The position numbers and the translations under genes are program-made. This document shows positions 8,298 to 17,254 of a stretch of 64,000 bases of DNA, piece after piece. The notes below the pieces were generated by a model. That model ran no database searches, was not told the origin of the DNA, and saw only the letters and a program-made list of their open reading frames with translations. The DNA is taken from the NCBI GenBank assembly GCA_018662005.1, contig JABJHA010000038.1:52728-116727 (forward strand), given 5' to 3'. The first letter of the stretch is position 1, and every line of letters begins with the position of its first letter. The stretch comes from Rhodospirillaceae bacterium (lineage in GTDB: Bacteria; Pseudomonadota; Alphaproteobacteria; Rhodospirillales; JABHCV01).

Positions 8298-9473
8298 CTA
8301 TACCGTATCACCAAATTCATTAAGAGTTTGCCTAAGCGCGTTTTGCTGCACTTCGCGTTCTTCAGCATTTCGTTGATTCGAGGTGAATTGCATGATTCGC
8401 CGTTGCAGTTTTTTGGCGACGGGGGTCTCGCCCCAACCGATTCCCTTATCAGCCATCGCCGGCTCCTCACCGATCAATTGCCAGCAGGCATAAATGCCGT
8501 CACCACCATTTTTGATGAACGCCATGCGGAAGGCGTCCCAGGCAATATCCTGCTCGAGGCCCTCAAAGCGGGCGGCAAAGGTGAAACAACTGTTGACCTC
8601 GCCGGCCGGTAATTTTTGTGGTCTTAGCAATTCAGACTTGGCCAGCAGGTCCCGGTAGCCGTTACCGGCGGCGATTCGCAAATCGACAAGTTCAACGATG
8701 CGCTCGGTTTGCGCCAGCGCCACAGCCCCGGTCAGTTCGGACATCCGATAATTGAACCCGATTCTGTCGTGGCGTTGCCAGTCAGGGTTCTGGAATTTAT
8801 CCCGGTCGATGCGAACCTTGCCCGAACGCGCCGTCAGGTTGGCAAAGCCGAGCCCGCCGAACTTGCGAATTTCCATGGCCAGGTTTTCATCCTGACAGGT
8901 GATCATGCCGCCTTCCCCCGCAACCAGATGCTTGGAGGCCTCAAAGGACCAGGAACCAGCGTCGCCAATGGTTCCGCCGACACGTCCCTTGGCGTCTGTT
9001 CCCAGAAAACATTCGGCGCAATCTTCAATGACCTTAAGGTCGAATTCCCTGGCCAGCGCCATGATCGCGTCCATGTCACAAACCTGGCCATACAAATGAA
9101 CCGGCATGATGGCTTTGGTTTTATCCGTAATTTTTGCCCGAACATCAACGGGATCAAGCAGGAAATCATCCCAGCCAACATCGGCATAAACCGGGGTCGC
9201 GCCACAAAACACCGGTGTCACCCCGCACATGATCGGTGACAGGTTGGGAATAATGACTTCATCGCCGGGCCCCACGCCAAAGGCCGCAAGGGCCGCGTGC
9301 AAGGTGCTGGTGCCGGAATTAAAGGCGATGGCGAAAGGTTGGCCGAAGGTCTCGGCAAACAGGGCCTCGACCCGTTCGGTCATGGCCCCGTCGGCACCGG
9401 CGCGGAAGCCGTTATCGAGGACTTCCTCTATATACTTCATTTCGTTACCTGCGAAGCGCCAGCTTTTACTCAT
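8298..9473 (-). CDS. DegT/DnrJ/EryC1/StrS-family PLP sugar aminotransferase
   Basis: A 391-residue PLP enzyme. It has NSGTSTLHAAL (residues 52-62), the cofactor-contacting IEDCAEC (149-155) and the Schiff-base Lys at K181 in SWSFEASKHLVAGEGG. Family members transfer an amino group from glutamate to keto-sugars; in nonulosonate pathways the equivalents are PseC and LegC. It overlaps the upstream cytidylyltransferase by four bases (ATGA), so the two are translationally coupled. No 4,6-dehydratase for a PseB/LegB step is adjacent, so the keto-sugar may come from other SDRs in the window or from outside it. Confidence 0.9.
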   Translation of the reverse strand: MSKSWRFAGNEMKYIEEVLDNGFRAGADGAMTERVEALFAETFGQPFAIAFNSGTSTLHAALAAFGVGPGDEVIIPNLSPIMCGVTPVFCGATPVYADVGWDDFLLDPVDVRAKITDKTKAIMPVHLYGQVCDMDAIMALAREFDLKVIEDCAECFLGTDAKGRVGGTIGDAGSWSFEASKHLVAGEGGMITCQDENLAMEIRKFGGLGFANLTARSGKVRIDRDKFQNPDWQRHDRIGFNYRMSELTGAVALAQTERIVELVDLRIAAGNGYRDLLAKSELLRPQKLPAGEVNSCFTFAARFEGLEQDIAWDAFRMAFIKNGGDGIYACWQLIGEEPAMADKGIGWGETPVAKKLQRRIMQFTSNQRNAEEREVQQNALRQTLNEFGDTV

Positions 9474-10213
9474 ATATCCACCCGCTCGTTAAATTGCTGT
9501 TGATTGAGGAGAAACTCCCCCTGGCGGTGCCAGTTAATATCGACCAGCCCCAGTTTCAAAGCCTTCGCGGCAATTTCAGAACCCGGTGCATCCGTTGGCA
9601 TCACTTCATACACACGACGGAAAAATTCGGCGTCTTCGGGATAATCCAGGGTTAGCCGTACATCCAGTCCACGTTCGTCGTCATTTAAGGGAATTTCTGC
9701 GATTCGCAGTCCCGCCGCCTCAATATAACGCGACACCACATCCGTATCGGTCTCCGGATCGGGGGCGAGGGCAAACATTTTATCAACTGCCTGACGGGTA
9801 AAAGCATAAGTCAGCAGGCCGCATACGACATCTTCGGGAACTTCGTAAACATCCCCGCCGCCGCCGCCCAACGCATCGGCTGCGCGCTTTGCGACATTAA
9901 AATCGACGGCCAGATCATCGCCATCAATACAAACCATGGCATCGGCATCGTGGGCGGCCAGGCAATCATGCCAGCGCTTGATTTTATTTAACCTGGCGCC
10001 GCGAAAAACGGCCACTCCTTCGGCTGCGGCAAGGCTCGCCAGGCGATCATCACTGGCATCGTCACTGGTGCCAAAGACAACCTCAAGCCCGGTCAGCTTG
10101 GCTCGTTGAATAATAATTTGATACGTCTGCAAGTCGTCGGTTATCTGGGCGAAGCATTTTCCCGGCAGGCGGCTTGACGTCGAACGCGCATTGATGACGG
10201 CGATGATTTTCAT
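9470..10213 (-). CDS. CMP-sugar synthetase-like cytidylyltransferase (SpsF/NeuA-like)
   Basis: A 247-residue nucleotidyltransferase fold with the signature ARSTSSRLPGK (residues 9-19) for the nucleotide loop and an acidic metal site VCIDGDD (94-100). It belongs to the SpsF/KdsB/NeuA group, which activates acidic sugars as CMP derivatives. It is divergent from the NeuB fusion at 10319 across a 105-bp spacer, so activation (this gene) and condensation (NeuB) are likely controlled together. CMP-nonulosonate synthesis is the most economical reading, though SpsF-type proteins are not all characterised. Confidence 0.8.
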   Translation of the reverse strand: MKIIAVINARSTSSRLPGKCFAQITDDLQTYQIIIQRAKLTGLEVVFGTSDDASDDRLASLAAAEGVAVFRGARLNKIKRWHDCLAAHDADAMVCIDGDDLAVDFNVAKRAADALGGGGGDVYEVPEDVVCGLLTYAFTRQAVDKMFALAPDPETDTDVVSRYIEAAGLRIAEIPLNDDERGLDVRLTLDYPEDAEFFRRVYEVMPTDAPGSEIAAKALKLGLVDINWHRQGEFLLNQQQFNERVDI

Positions 10214-10318
10214 GACATTCTGTCCTTTGAGATAAAATCGCTAGAAACAGTATCTACCTTATCCCACCCGGCAATGGCAACCTTGTACAGACGGTTGTCA
10301 TGCTGTTAAAGGTTAGCG

Positions 10319-12565
10319 ATGATTATTCAACGCAACATTCGTGACTATTTGATTCTGGCCGATGAATCCATTCATGCGGCGCTTGGCAAGATCAGCAAGA
10401 ACCAAAGCGGCTTCGTCGTCACCGTTACAGAAGAAGGCGCCGTCGAGGGGGTCCTGACTGATGGTGATTTCCGCCGCTGGATTGCCTCTGTCGAGGATCT
10501 AGACCTGAACATCCCTGTTCACACCATTTCAAAAAAGCAGCCCTTCGTCACCTCACTGAAAAATGACCCGGCAACCATCGCCGCCATGTTCAGCGAGGAA
10601 ATCCGCTGGCTTCCAATCGTTGATCATAACAATCATATCACCGCCATCGCCTTTGCCGAACGGGGGCGCCTGAGCATCGGCGACTTTGAAATTGGTGAAG
10701 GATTCCCTGCCTTCGTGATTGCCGAAATCGGCAACAATCATAATGGCGAAATCGACGTCGCCAAACGCCTGGTCGATGAAGCCAGGCAAAGCGGTGCTGA
10801 TTGCGTGAAGTTCCAAATGCGGGACATGGCCTCGCTGTATAGAAACACCGGCCAGTCCGACGACATCCGCGAAGATCTGGGCTCGCAATACGTTCTTGAT
10901 ACGCTGGCCCGTTTTCAGTTGGACAATGATGAAATGTTTGAAGTGTTCGACTACGCAAAAGAACAAGGCATCATGCCCCTGTGCACGCCGTGGGATCTGG
11001 CCAGCCTGCAACGACTGGAAGACTACGGTGTTGAAGCGTACAAGATCGCCTCGGCGGATTTGACAAATCATCAATTGCTGAGAGCCGCCGCGGCGACATC
11101 AAAACCGGTCATCGTATCGACCGGCATGTCCAGGGAATCCGAAATCATCGCCGCCACCGACGTGTTGCGCGAAGCCGGTGGACTGTTCGCCATGCTGCAA
11201 TGCAATTCCACATACCCCGCCCCCTTTTCGAGCATTAACCTGCTCTACATGGACCGCCTGAAAAACATCGGCAAATGCGAGATCGGTTATTCAGGTCACG
11301 AACGCGGTTACGGTGTTGTCCTGGCCGCCATCGCCCGTGGTGCGCGGATCATTGAAAAGCATTTCACCCTCGATCGCTCCATGGAAGGCAACGATCACAA
11401 AGTCAGTCTGTTGCCCGGTGAATTCAAGGAAATGGTCCTTGCCATTCGCGATGTCGAAGCCTCTCTGGGCAGCGCAATGGAACGCCAGTTAACCCAAGGG
11501 GAGATGATTAACAGGGAAAATCTCGCCAAGAGCCTGACAGCGGCCCGCGATATTCCATCGGGCACCCGGCTAACGGCAGAAATGGTTGAGATCAAAAGCC
11601 CCGGACAAGGCCTGCAGCCGGACAGGCTGAACGACTTGCTGGGTCGGGTTAGCCAGCACGATATGCAAAAGGGCGATTTCTTCTTTAGCAGCGATCTTCA
11701 GAACAAGCGCGAGGAACCACGGGCCTTTTCATTCAAGCGGCCTTGGGGCGTACCCGTCCGCTATCATGACTTTGTCTCAATGGCATCCTTGATTCCGGCG
11801 GATTTACTGGAATTCCATTTCAGTTTCCGCGATTTGGAAGAAAAACCCGAAGATCATTTTAAGGAACCTTTCGATCATCAGCTAATCGTCCACGCACCGG
11901 AAATTTTTTCCGGCAGCTACCTGCTCAATCTGGCCGTCGACAATCCGGAAGAAGCAGCCCGGGGGGTTAGCGAAATGCAGCGGGTCGTTGACGTCACCCG
12001 AAGCATGAAGCCGTTTTTCCCCAATTCGGATTGCCCGTTGATTATCGCCAATGTCGGCGGCTTTACCGAAGCCGGATTTATTGATGCATCCGAACGCCAT
12101 GACATGTACGCCCGGCTGGCTGAAAATCTGTCCAAGGTTAACACCGACGGCGTCGAAATCATCCCCCAGACCATGCCCCCCTTCCCGTGGCTGTTTGGTG
12201 GACAGCGCCATCACAATCTGTTCGTCGATGCCGATGAGATTGTGGAATTTTGCAATGCTGAGGGCTTTCGTATTTGCCTCGATGTATCTCATTCAAAACT
12301 CGCCTGCACCCATTTTAAAACCTCGTTCTCCAGCTTTATTAAAAAGGTCTCGCCTTTTGCCGCCCATTTGCATTTGGCCGACGCGGCGGGCGTCGATGAT
12401 GAAGGTTTGCAAATCGGTGAAGGGGATATTGAATTTCCTGAACTGGCCGAACTACTGGAAACCTTGTCGCCGAATTCCAGCTTCATTCCGGAAATCTGGC
12501 AGGGTCACAAAGATATGGGTAGCGGATTCTGGCTTGCCTTGAGCAGACTGGAAAAGTGGTTCTAG
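10319..12565 (+). CDS. Nonulosonate synthase fusion: CBS pair, NeuB, SAF, TIM-barrel isomerase
   Basis: A 748-residue fusion. Residues 1-120 resemble a CBS pair (GVLTDGDFRRWI, IRWLPIVD). Residues about 125-390 are a NeuB-type synthase with VIAEIGNNHNGE (133-144), KFQMRD (164-169) and EKHFTLDR. Residues about 398-462 are an antifreeze-like SAF domain (SLTAARDIPSGTRLTAEMVE). Residues about 470-748 form a xylose-isomerase-like TIM barrel (CLDVSHSK, AHLHLADA, IPEIWQGH). NeuB enzymes condense phosphoenolpyruvate with an N-acetyl amino sugar to make sialic, legionaminic or pseudaminic acids. Plain NeuB is about 340-350 residues, so this one carries its own possible regulator and a second catalytic fold. 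GG lies before the ATG, and a large inverted repeat begins at the stop codon. Confidence 0.88.
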   Translation: MIIQRNIRDYLILADESIHAALGKISKNQSGFVVTVTEEGAVEGVLTDGDFRRWIASVEDLDLNIPVHTISKKQPFVTSLKNDPATIAAMFSEEIRWLPIVDHNNHITAIAFAERGRLSIGDFEIGEGFPAFVIAEIGNNHNGEIDVAKRLVDEARQSGADCVKFQMRDMASLYRNTGQSDDIREDLGSQYVLDTLARFQLDNDEMFEVFDYAKEQGIMPLCTPWDLASLQRLEDYGVEAYKIASADLTNHQLLRAAAATSKPVIVSTGMSRESEIIAATDVLREAGGLFAMLQCNSTYPAPFSSINLLYMDRLKNIGKCEIGYSGHERGYGVVLAAIARGARIIEKHFTLDRSMEGNDHKVSLLPGEFKEMVLAIRDVEASLGSAMERQLTQGEMINRENLAKSLTAARDIPSGTRLTAEMVEIKSPGQGLQPDRLNDLLGRVSQHDMQKGDFFFSSDLQNKREEPRAFSFKRPWGVPVRYHDFVSMASLIPADLLEFHFSFRDLEEKPEDHFKEPFDHQLIVHAPEIFSGSYLLNLAVDNPEEAARGVSEMQRVVDVTRSMKPFFPNSDCPLIIANVGGFTEAGFIDASERHDMYARLAENLSKVNTDGVEIIPQTMPPFPWLFGGQRHHNLFVDADEIVEFCNAEGFRICLDVSHSKLACTHFKTSFSSFIKKVSPFAAHLHLADAAGVDDEGLQIGEGDIEFPELAELLETLSPNSSFIPEIWQGHKDMGSGFWLALSRLEKWF

Positions 12566-12622
12566 ATCAGTTCACGTTTCGTTTGAGCACGTTATGTTCA
12601 AACGAAACGTGAAAAACTGATC
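12565..12622. terminator. Long inverted repeat between convergent genes
   Basis: Left arm 12565-12586 (GATCAG then TTCACGTTTCGTTTGA) pairs with right arm 12598-12622 (TCAAACGAAACGTGAA, three extra A, CTGATC). This makes a 16-bp perfect stem extended by 6 bp across a small bulge, with an 11-base loop. It starts at the last base of the NeuB-fusion stop codon and sits between convergent transcription units, so it probably acts as a bidirectional terminator or 3' end protector. There is no long U tract. Confidence 0.7.
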
Positions 12623-12645
12623 GATTTATTAAAGTGTGACCGGCT

Positions 12646-14763
12646 CTAGCGGGACGCACACCACAAGCGCCAAATATCCCGCATTTGTGTGGCAAAGGCC
12701 TGGGCAAATTTCTCACCGTTACAAAGGTGTGAGGCGTCCATTTTTTCCCTGAGCCCGGCGCGCAATCCTTCAAGCCTGTCCCCGTCATTGGCAAGCCCAA
12801 CCGCCAGCCTGACGTAATCATCATGATCACGGGCGATCAGCTCAGGCAGACCAATTGTCGACAAATGGCTGAGCGAATGACGGCTTGCGAAGGTCTGCCC
12901 TGGAACGGTGATAACGGGCACCCCCATCCACAAGGCTTCGTAAGTCGTCAGGCCACCCGAATAGGGAAAAGGATCAAGCGCTATGTCCACGTCATTATAA
13001 CGGGCAAAGAGCGCCTCGTGCGGTGAAGGACCTTCCAGCGTCAATCTTGAGCTATCAATCCCCTCTGCCATAAACATCGCGGTCAGGCGTTCGATGTTTG
13101 CGCTTGAATCAATACCTTTGTACTTGATCAGCAGATGTGAATGCGCCGCCCCGTCAAGAATTCTTGACCAGACGGAGACGACTTGCTGATTGATTTTGGC
13201 CGGATTACTGAAAGAGCCGAAAGTCACACCATCATTTTTCCTGAACGGCGAAGTTCCGACCTTTGGCGCATAGTCGGGCGGGTCGTAACACAACCAACCA
13301 TCGGGCATTCTAAGGATGGATTCACTGTAATACTGTTCTTCATCGGCGAGCGTAGAATATTGATCAGACAGATAATAATCGATTGCCGACAGGCCCGTTG
13401 TTCCCACATATCCCGCCCAGGAAACCTGCAAAGGAGCAGGCTTGCGGGCAAAAACAAGAAGCCGGTTGTTGGCCGAATGCCCAGTCAGGTCAATAAGGAT
13501 ATCGATCTCATCGTTGAGGATGGTTGTTGTCAGATTCTCATCGGATTCCCACCTGATATCACGCCAGCTGCCGACCGCAGCCCTGTTGCGTTCAGACAAG
13601 TCATCGGCGATACAATCCGAATAAACGATGGTTTTAATTTCCTCCTTCGGCAAATTTTCTAACAGGCGAACGGCGAAGTAACCAACCGGGTGGCGCCCCA
13701 AATCCGGTGACACAAAACCGATGCGCAAGCGTCGGTCAGGGTCAGTGGTGTTTTGATGTTCCGGCCACTGTGCGCGCAACGTCTTGCCATGTTGTTCGTC
13801 CCACCGGCTGTGCAGTTGGTAAAGAGTTTCGGCGTTATGACCCAGCCGGTATTGTTCAGCCAGCAGTAAATTTGAATGGGTATCGGCGGATGATGGGCTC
13901 AGTTCGAGGGCCTTCCTGTAACTGGCCAGTGTGTCGTCCAGGTTGCCCAAATCCTGCTGCACATTGCCAAGATTATTATGTGCCTCTGCCAGGTCCGGAT
14001 TAATGGCGATAGATTTTTTATAACTCGCCAGCGCCTGATCCAGCTGCCCCAGATCTCTTAACGCATTGCCAAGATTGTTGAGGGCGTCAACGTAGCCGGG
14101 ACTGATATGGAGAGCCCTGTTAAAGCAGGCGACCGCTTCATCCAGTTGCCGCTGGTCCCGCAGTGCATTGCCAAGGTTATTATGGACCTCCGCAGAACCT
14201 GGATTGCTGGCCAGAATATCCTGATAAATCGCCACGGCCTCATCAATTTTCCCCATTTCACAACAGGTAATGCCAAGGTTGTTTTGCGCATCAACGTAAT
14301 CGGGTTTGACGGCGAGAGCATTTTGGTAACTAACGGCGGCTTCCTCCAGCCGTTTAAGCTCTCGCAGCGCATTGCCAAGGTTATTATGGGCTTCGGCAAA
14401 ATTCGGTTTGATCGACACGGCCTTCTGAAAAGCCGTTATGGCTTCGCTGGACATTCCTTTTTCTTTAAGTGCGTTACCCAAATTGTAGCAGGCATCGAAA
14501 TGCCCGGGTTTGATGGCAATGGCCCGCTGGTAGGACTGAATAGCATCATCCAGTTTTCCCTGACCGCGAAACAGGACCCCCAGGTTAAAATGTCCATCGG
14601 CATATTTCGGGTCCAGCTGCAGGGCCTTCTGGAAGGCTTCAATGGCTTCCTCTACCCGTCCCTGATGGGCCAGCTGTTCACCCAGAATGCCATGGTGATT
14701 GGTCTTTTTACCTGACTTCTTGGCGGCTTTTGCCTGTAGGCGGCGTTCTTTTCTGTTCATCAA
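12646..14763 (-). CDS. TPR O-linked glycosyltransferase of family GT41 (OGT/SPINDLY-like)
   Basis: A 705-residue protein. Residues 1-20 are strongly basic. About residues 25-330 are nine TPR units with the very regular core AHNNLGNAL. Residues 345-705 are a GT41 catalytic region: RIGFVSPDLGRHP (347-359, His 358 at the conserved OGT position), NPAKINQ (520-526, the probable UDP-contacting Lys 523) and GGLTTYEALWMG (603-614). Family members put GlcNAc, fucose or other sugars on Ser/Thr of cytoplasmic proteins. The acceptor here is most likely flagellin by context. The next gene upstream ends 9 bases before this start, so the two TPR transferases are co-transcribed. Confidence 0.88.
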   Translation of the reverse strand: MMNRKERRLQAKAAKKSGKKTNHHGILGEQLAHQGRVEEAIEAFQKALQLDPKYADGHFNLGVLFRGQGKLDDAIQSYQRAIAIKPGHFDACYNLGNALKEKGMSSEAITAFQKAVSIKPNFAEAHNNLGNALRELKRLEEAAVSYQNALAVKPDYVDAQNNLGITCCEMGKIDEAVAIYQDILASNPGSAEVHNNLGNALRDQRQLDEAVACFNRALHISPGYVDALNNLGNALRDLGQLDQALASYKKSIAINPDLAEAHNNLGNVQQDLGNLDDTLASYRKALELSPSSADTHSNLLLAEQYRLGHNAETLYQLHSRWDEQHGKTLRAQWPEHQNTTDPDRRLRIGFVSPDLGRHPVGYFAVRLLENLPKEEIKTIVYSDCIADDLSERNRAAVGSWRDIRWESDENLTTTILNDEIDILIDLTGHSANNRLLVFARKPAPLQVSWAGYVGTTGLSAIDYYLSDQYSTLADEEQYYSESILRMPDGWLCYDPPDYAPKVGTSPFRKNDGVTFGSFSNPAKINQQVVSVWSRILDGAAHSHLLIKYKGIDSSANIERLTAMFMAEGIDSSRLTLEGPSPHEALFARYNDVDIALDPFPYSGGLTTYEALWMGVPVITVPGQTFASRHSLSHLSTIGLPELIARDHDDYVRLAVGLANDGDRLEGLRAGLREKMDASHLCNGEKFAQAFATQMRDIWRLWCASR

Positions 14764-14772
14764 ACTGTTCGT

Positions 14773-16851
14773 TTATTCTTGCAAGTTGAAGGTTTCACGA
14801 AGGCTGGCACTGATTTCTGTAAACACGGGTTCCCACGGATCGTTCATTTCCTTGCTGTGATAATGGGTGTTGGGGAACCACATGACATCATCCGTGCCCA
14901 ACATAATGGTGTGGGATGTTTCGCCAATAAAGCCCAATGTCCGCACACCTAGCGCCCCTGATAATTCCGACACGGTCGACAGGCAAGAAACAACCAGATC
15001 AAGGCTGGACATCAAGGCTGCGACACCGTCGATATCGTCCTTCAGGTCGAGATCTTCCCAGGTATGAATGGTGACCCCGTAGTCCTGTAATGCCTGGGCG
15101 ATGTCAGCCTCGGCATCGGCGTACACCAGACTGATAAAATCGACGCCCGGCGTTTTCAACAGGGGTTCCATTTCCTTGATTGAGGCGTAGAAGTGGCGGG
15201 AGTCGTCTTTAACGACGGAACTGTTCCAGTTGAGGCCGATTTTCGGCCTCGAACTCAATGCGGCCAATCTGGCTTGCCACAACGCCTGCTTTTCAGGGTC
15301 TGCTTTCAGATAGACATAATCATCATCAATGGTCGGAAAGGATTCAAGGGTTGGGCGGATATAGCGCCCCAGACTGGGCAATGAGCAGTGAAAATCGTAA
15401 TGACGCTTGCCGTGCTCAGCTGACGCATACGGGAAGGTACGCACCTCCGCACCTTCAAAAGAGCGGCTGAATAAATCGACCAGACGTTCCGTACATTCGA
15501 TGGTCACCTTGCCCCCTTGTTTCAAAACATCGGGAATCATGCTGGCGTACAGGATTTCATCGCCAATACCCTGCTCGCCCCACAGAATGATTTCCTTGTC
15601 ATTCAAGGGTGTGCCATCCCACAGGGGATGCTTGAAGTGACGGTGTGTGGAAAGATAACTGCTGGCCTTATCCCGCCATTCGTAGCGCTGCCACCCTTGC
15701 GTTAAATCTCCTTGTTCAAAATGAACCAGCCCCAAATTGAGCTGAGCATCGGCAAAATCGGGTTTTAACTCCACGGCGCGCCGCCAATGCGCTTCGGCTT
15801 CTTGGCGTTTGTCCATCTGGCGCAACACATGGCCCAGGTTATTATGGGCTTCGGCATGTTCGGGCTGGGAGTCGATGGCATGTTGTAGATGCGTAACCGC
15901 TTTTTCTGACGGCCCCTTGGTGCCCAGGGCATTGCCAAGATAATAACTGGCCTCGGCAAGATCCGGGTTTATTTCAAGGGCCTTTGCGTATTGTTCCGCT
16001 GCTTCATCGACCTTGCCGGTGCCTTCCGTCGCAATTCCAAGATTGAAATGGGCTTCGGCAAATTCCGGATCGGCATCCAGCGCTTTGCGATAATAAACAA
16101 TGGCCTCTTCAGGTTTGCCCATGACCCGCAAGGTATTGCCTAAATTATAATTGGCCCCGGTATAATCCGGATTGATGTCCAGGGCCTTTTTATAGTGGGT
16201 GCTGGCCTCTTCCAATTGCTTCCGGTTTTCCTTAAGAACGCCGAGATTGTAATAGGCTTCCGCATATCCCGGATTGAATTGCACCGCCAGATTATAGTGT
16301 TTGACGGCCTCGTCCATGCGCTCAAGATCTTTTAAGGTATTGGCGTAATTATTGTGAGCCAGGGCGTTATCGGGCTGAATTTCCAACACTTTGAGGTGAT
16401 GCGCCACCGCATCGTCAGGTTTCCCAAGGGCGCGCAACGCAGCCCCCAGGTTGTTATGGGCCTGCGGGTAACCGGGTTGCAGAGTCAAAGCCCGGTTATA
16501 ATGGGTAACGGCTTCCTGATGACGGCCCGTTTCGGCCAGACTGTTGCCCAGATTGTTATGCAGTTCGGCGTTGTCAGGATCGACCGCCAAGGCCTTGCCG
16601 ATAAGATCAACAGCGCGCCCGAAATCACCCTGTTGCATGGCGATCCCACCGAGCAGTTGATTGGCGAACCTGTTCGCGGGATCAATTCTCAAAACCTGAT
16701 GATAAGCATCTTCGGCCTGGCTTATCTGGCCGGATTTTTGAAACTGAACCGCCTGCTGCAACAACGGCACGATGTCAGCTGGCACGCCCTTTTTAGCCTG
16801 CTTTCTATTTTTTTTCGGTTTGTTGAGGTGACGTTTTGATTTGCGACTCAT
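14773..16851 (-). CDS. TPR-glycosyltransferase, FlmG-like, second copy
   Basis: A 692-residue protein from the ATG at 16851; an ATG at 16875 would add eight residues, and neither has a strong ribosome site. I prefer 16851 because the sequence then opens MSRKSKRHLNKPKKNRKQ, a basic start like that of the GT41 neighbour. About eleven TPR units fill residues 25-400. The C-terminal part has ILWGEQGIGDE, IGLNWNSS and EDLDLKDDIDG, the same signature as the transferases at 2593 and 60163. These are GT-B-like, related to GT9. It probably glycosylates flagellin or a related cytoplasmic protein. Donor unknown. Confidence 0.78.
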   Translation of the reverse strand: MSRKSKRHLNKPKKNRKQAKKGVPADIVPLLQQAVQFQKSGQISQAEDAYHQVLRIDPANRFANQLLGGIAMQQGDFGRAVDLIGKALAVDPDNAELHNNLGNSLAETGRHQEAVTHYNRALTLQPGYPQAHNNLGAALRALGKPDDAVAHHLKVLEIQPDNALAHNNYANTLKDLERMDEAVKHYNLAVQFNPGYAEAYYNLGVLKENRKQLEEASTHYKKALDINPDYTGANYNLGNTLRVMGKPEEAIVYYRKALDADPEFAEAHFNLGIATEGTGKVDEAAEQYAKALEINPDLAEASYYLGNALGTKGPSEKAVTHLQHAIDSQPEHAEAHNNLGHVLRQMDKRQEAEAHWRRAVELKPDFADAQLNLGLVHFEQGDLTQGWQRYEWRDKASSYLSTHRHFKHPLWDGTPLNDKEIILWGEQGIGDEILYASMIPDVLKQGGKVTIECTERLVDLFSRSFEGAEVRTFPYASAEHGKRHYDFHCSLPSLGRYIRPTLESFPTIDDDYVYLKADPEKQALWQARLAALSSRPKIGLNWNSSVVKDDSRHFYASIKEMEPLLKTPGVDFISLVYADAEADIAQALQDYGVTIHTWEDLDLKDDIDGVAALMSSLDLVVSCLSTVSELSGALGVRTLGFIGETSHTIMLGTDDVMWFPNTHYHSKEMNDPWEPVFTEISASLRETFNLQE

Positions 16852-17027
16852 GAAAATATTCAGCCCACTATGCAAACGGTTTCAGGGAATAAATAATACA
16901 GAAACTCAATTTGGGTCGATCATGTCAAAAAATCATTACCGTTGGGTAAACTCTAATACCTGAACAACCCGACACGCAGAAGGGTTTAGAGCACTTCCGG
17001 GCTAATTTAAATTCATTCTAAAAAGCA

Positions 17028-17056
17028 TTGTGCTGTGATTTTTTTAAAGTTATGCT
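17028..17056 (+). promoter_or_regulatory. Candidate promoter for the radical SAM gene at 17255
   Basis: TTGTGC (17028-17033) and TATGCT (17051-17056) are spaced by 17 bases, with an A/T-rich spacer. The match is moderate in both boxes. It would give a leader of about 190 bases containing the small open frame at 17103. Confidence 0.35.
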
Positions 17057-17102
17057 ATATTAACCTTCGCTTTCTAGAATTGAACCAGCGGACAACATCA
17101 GA

Positions 17103-17252
17103 ATGATGAACGTCAAGACATTGAAAATCAACGCTCACTCTTGTATCCGGAACGCTGTTCCGGCGTTGGGCGTTGGCAAAAATTTCCGTTTGACGCTGCC
17201 GCTTTATAAGCTTCGCCAAGACTGCGGGGCTAAGCTGACACGGAGACTATAG
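17103..17252 (+). CDS. Possible 49-residue basic peptide upstream of a radical SAM gene
   Basis: An ATG-to-TAG frame of 49 codons, starting MMNVKTLKINAHSCIRNA and ending KLTRRL. It has two Cys and a strong positive charge. It ends two bases before the next start, and the ribosome site of that gene (GGAGA, 17243-17247) lies inside its last codons, the layout of a translationally coupled leader. Its own ribosome site is poor, and third-position GC is not decisive. It could be a leader peptide, a small partner or substrate of the radical SAM enzyme, or chance. Confidence 0.3.
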   Translation: MMNVKTLKINAHSCIRNAVPALGVGKNFRLTLPLYKLRQDCGAKLTRRL

Positions 17253-17254
17253 CC

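Larger units (their letters stand above)
16852..17254. other. Divergent intergenic region
   Basis: About 400 bases between the divergent TPR-glycosyltransferase and the first B12-type radical SAM gene. The left half (16852-17020) is AT-rich and I see no gene in it. The right half holds a candidate promoter (17028-17056) and a possible 49-codon open frame (17103-17252) ending two bases before the radical SAM start. Confidence 0.6.

Noticed and set aside
12646..16851. Long antisense frames across the TPR genes
   Set aside because: Regular TPR codon periodicity keeps other frames open; none has a recognisable domain or ribosome site.
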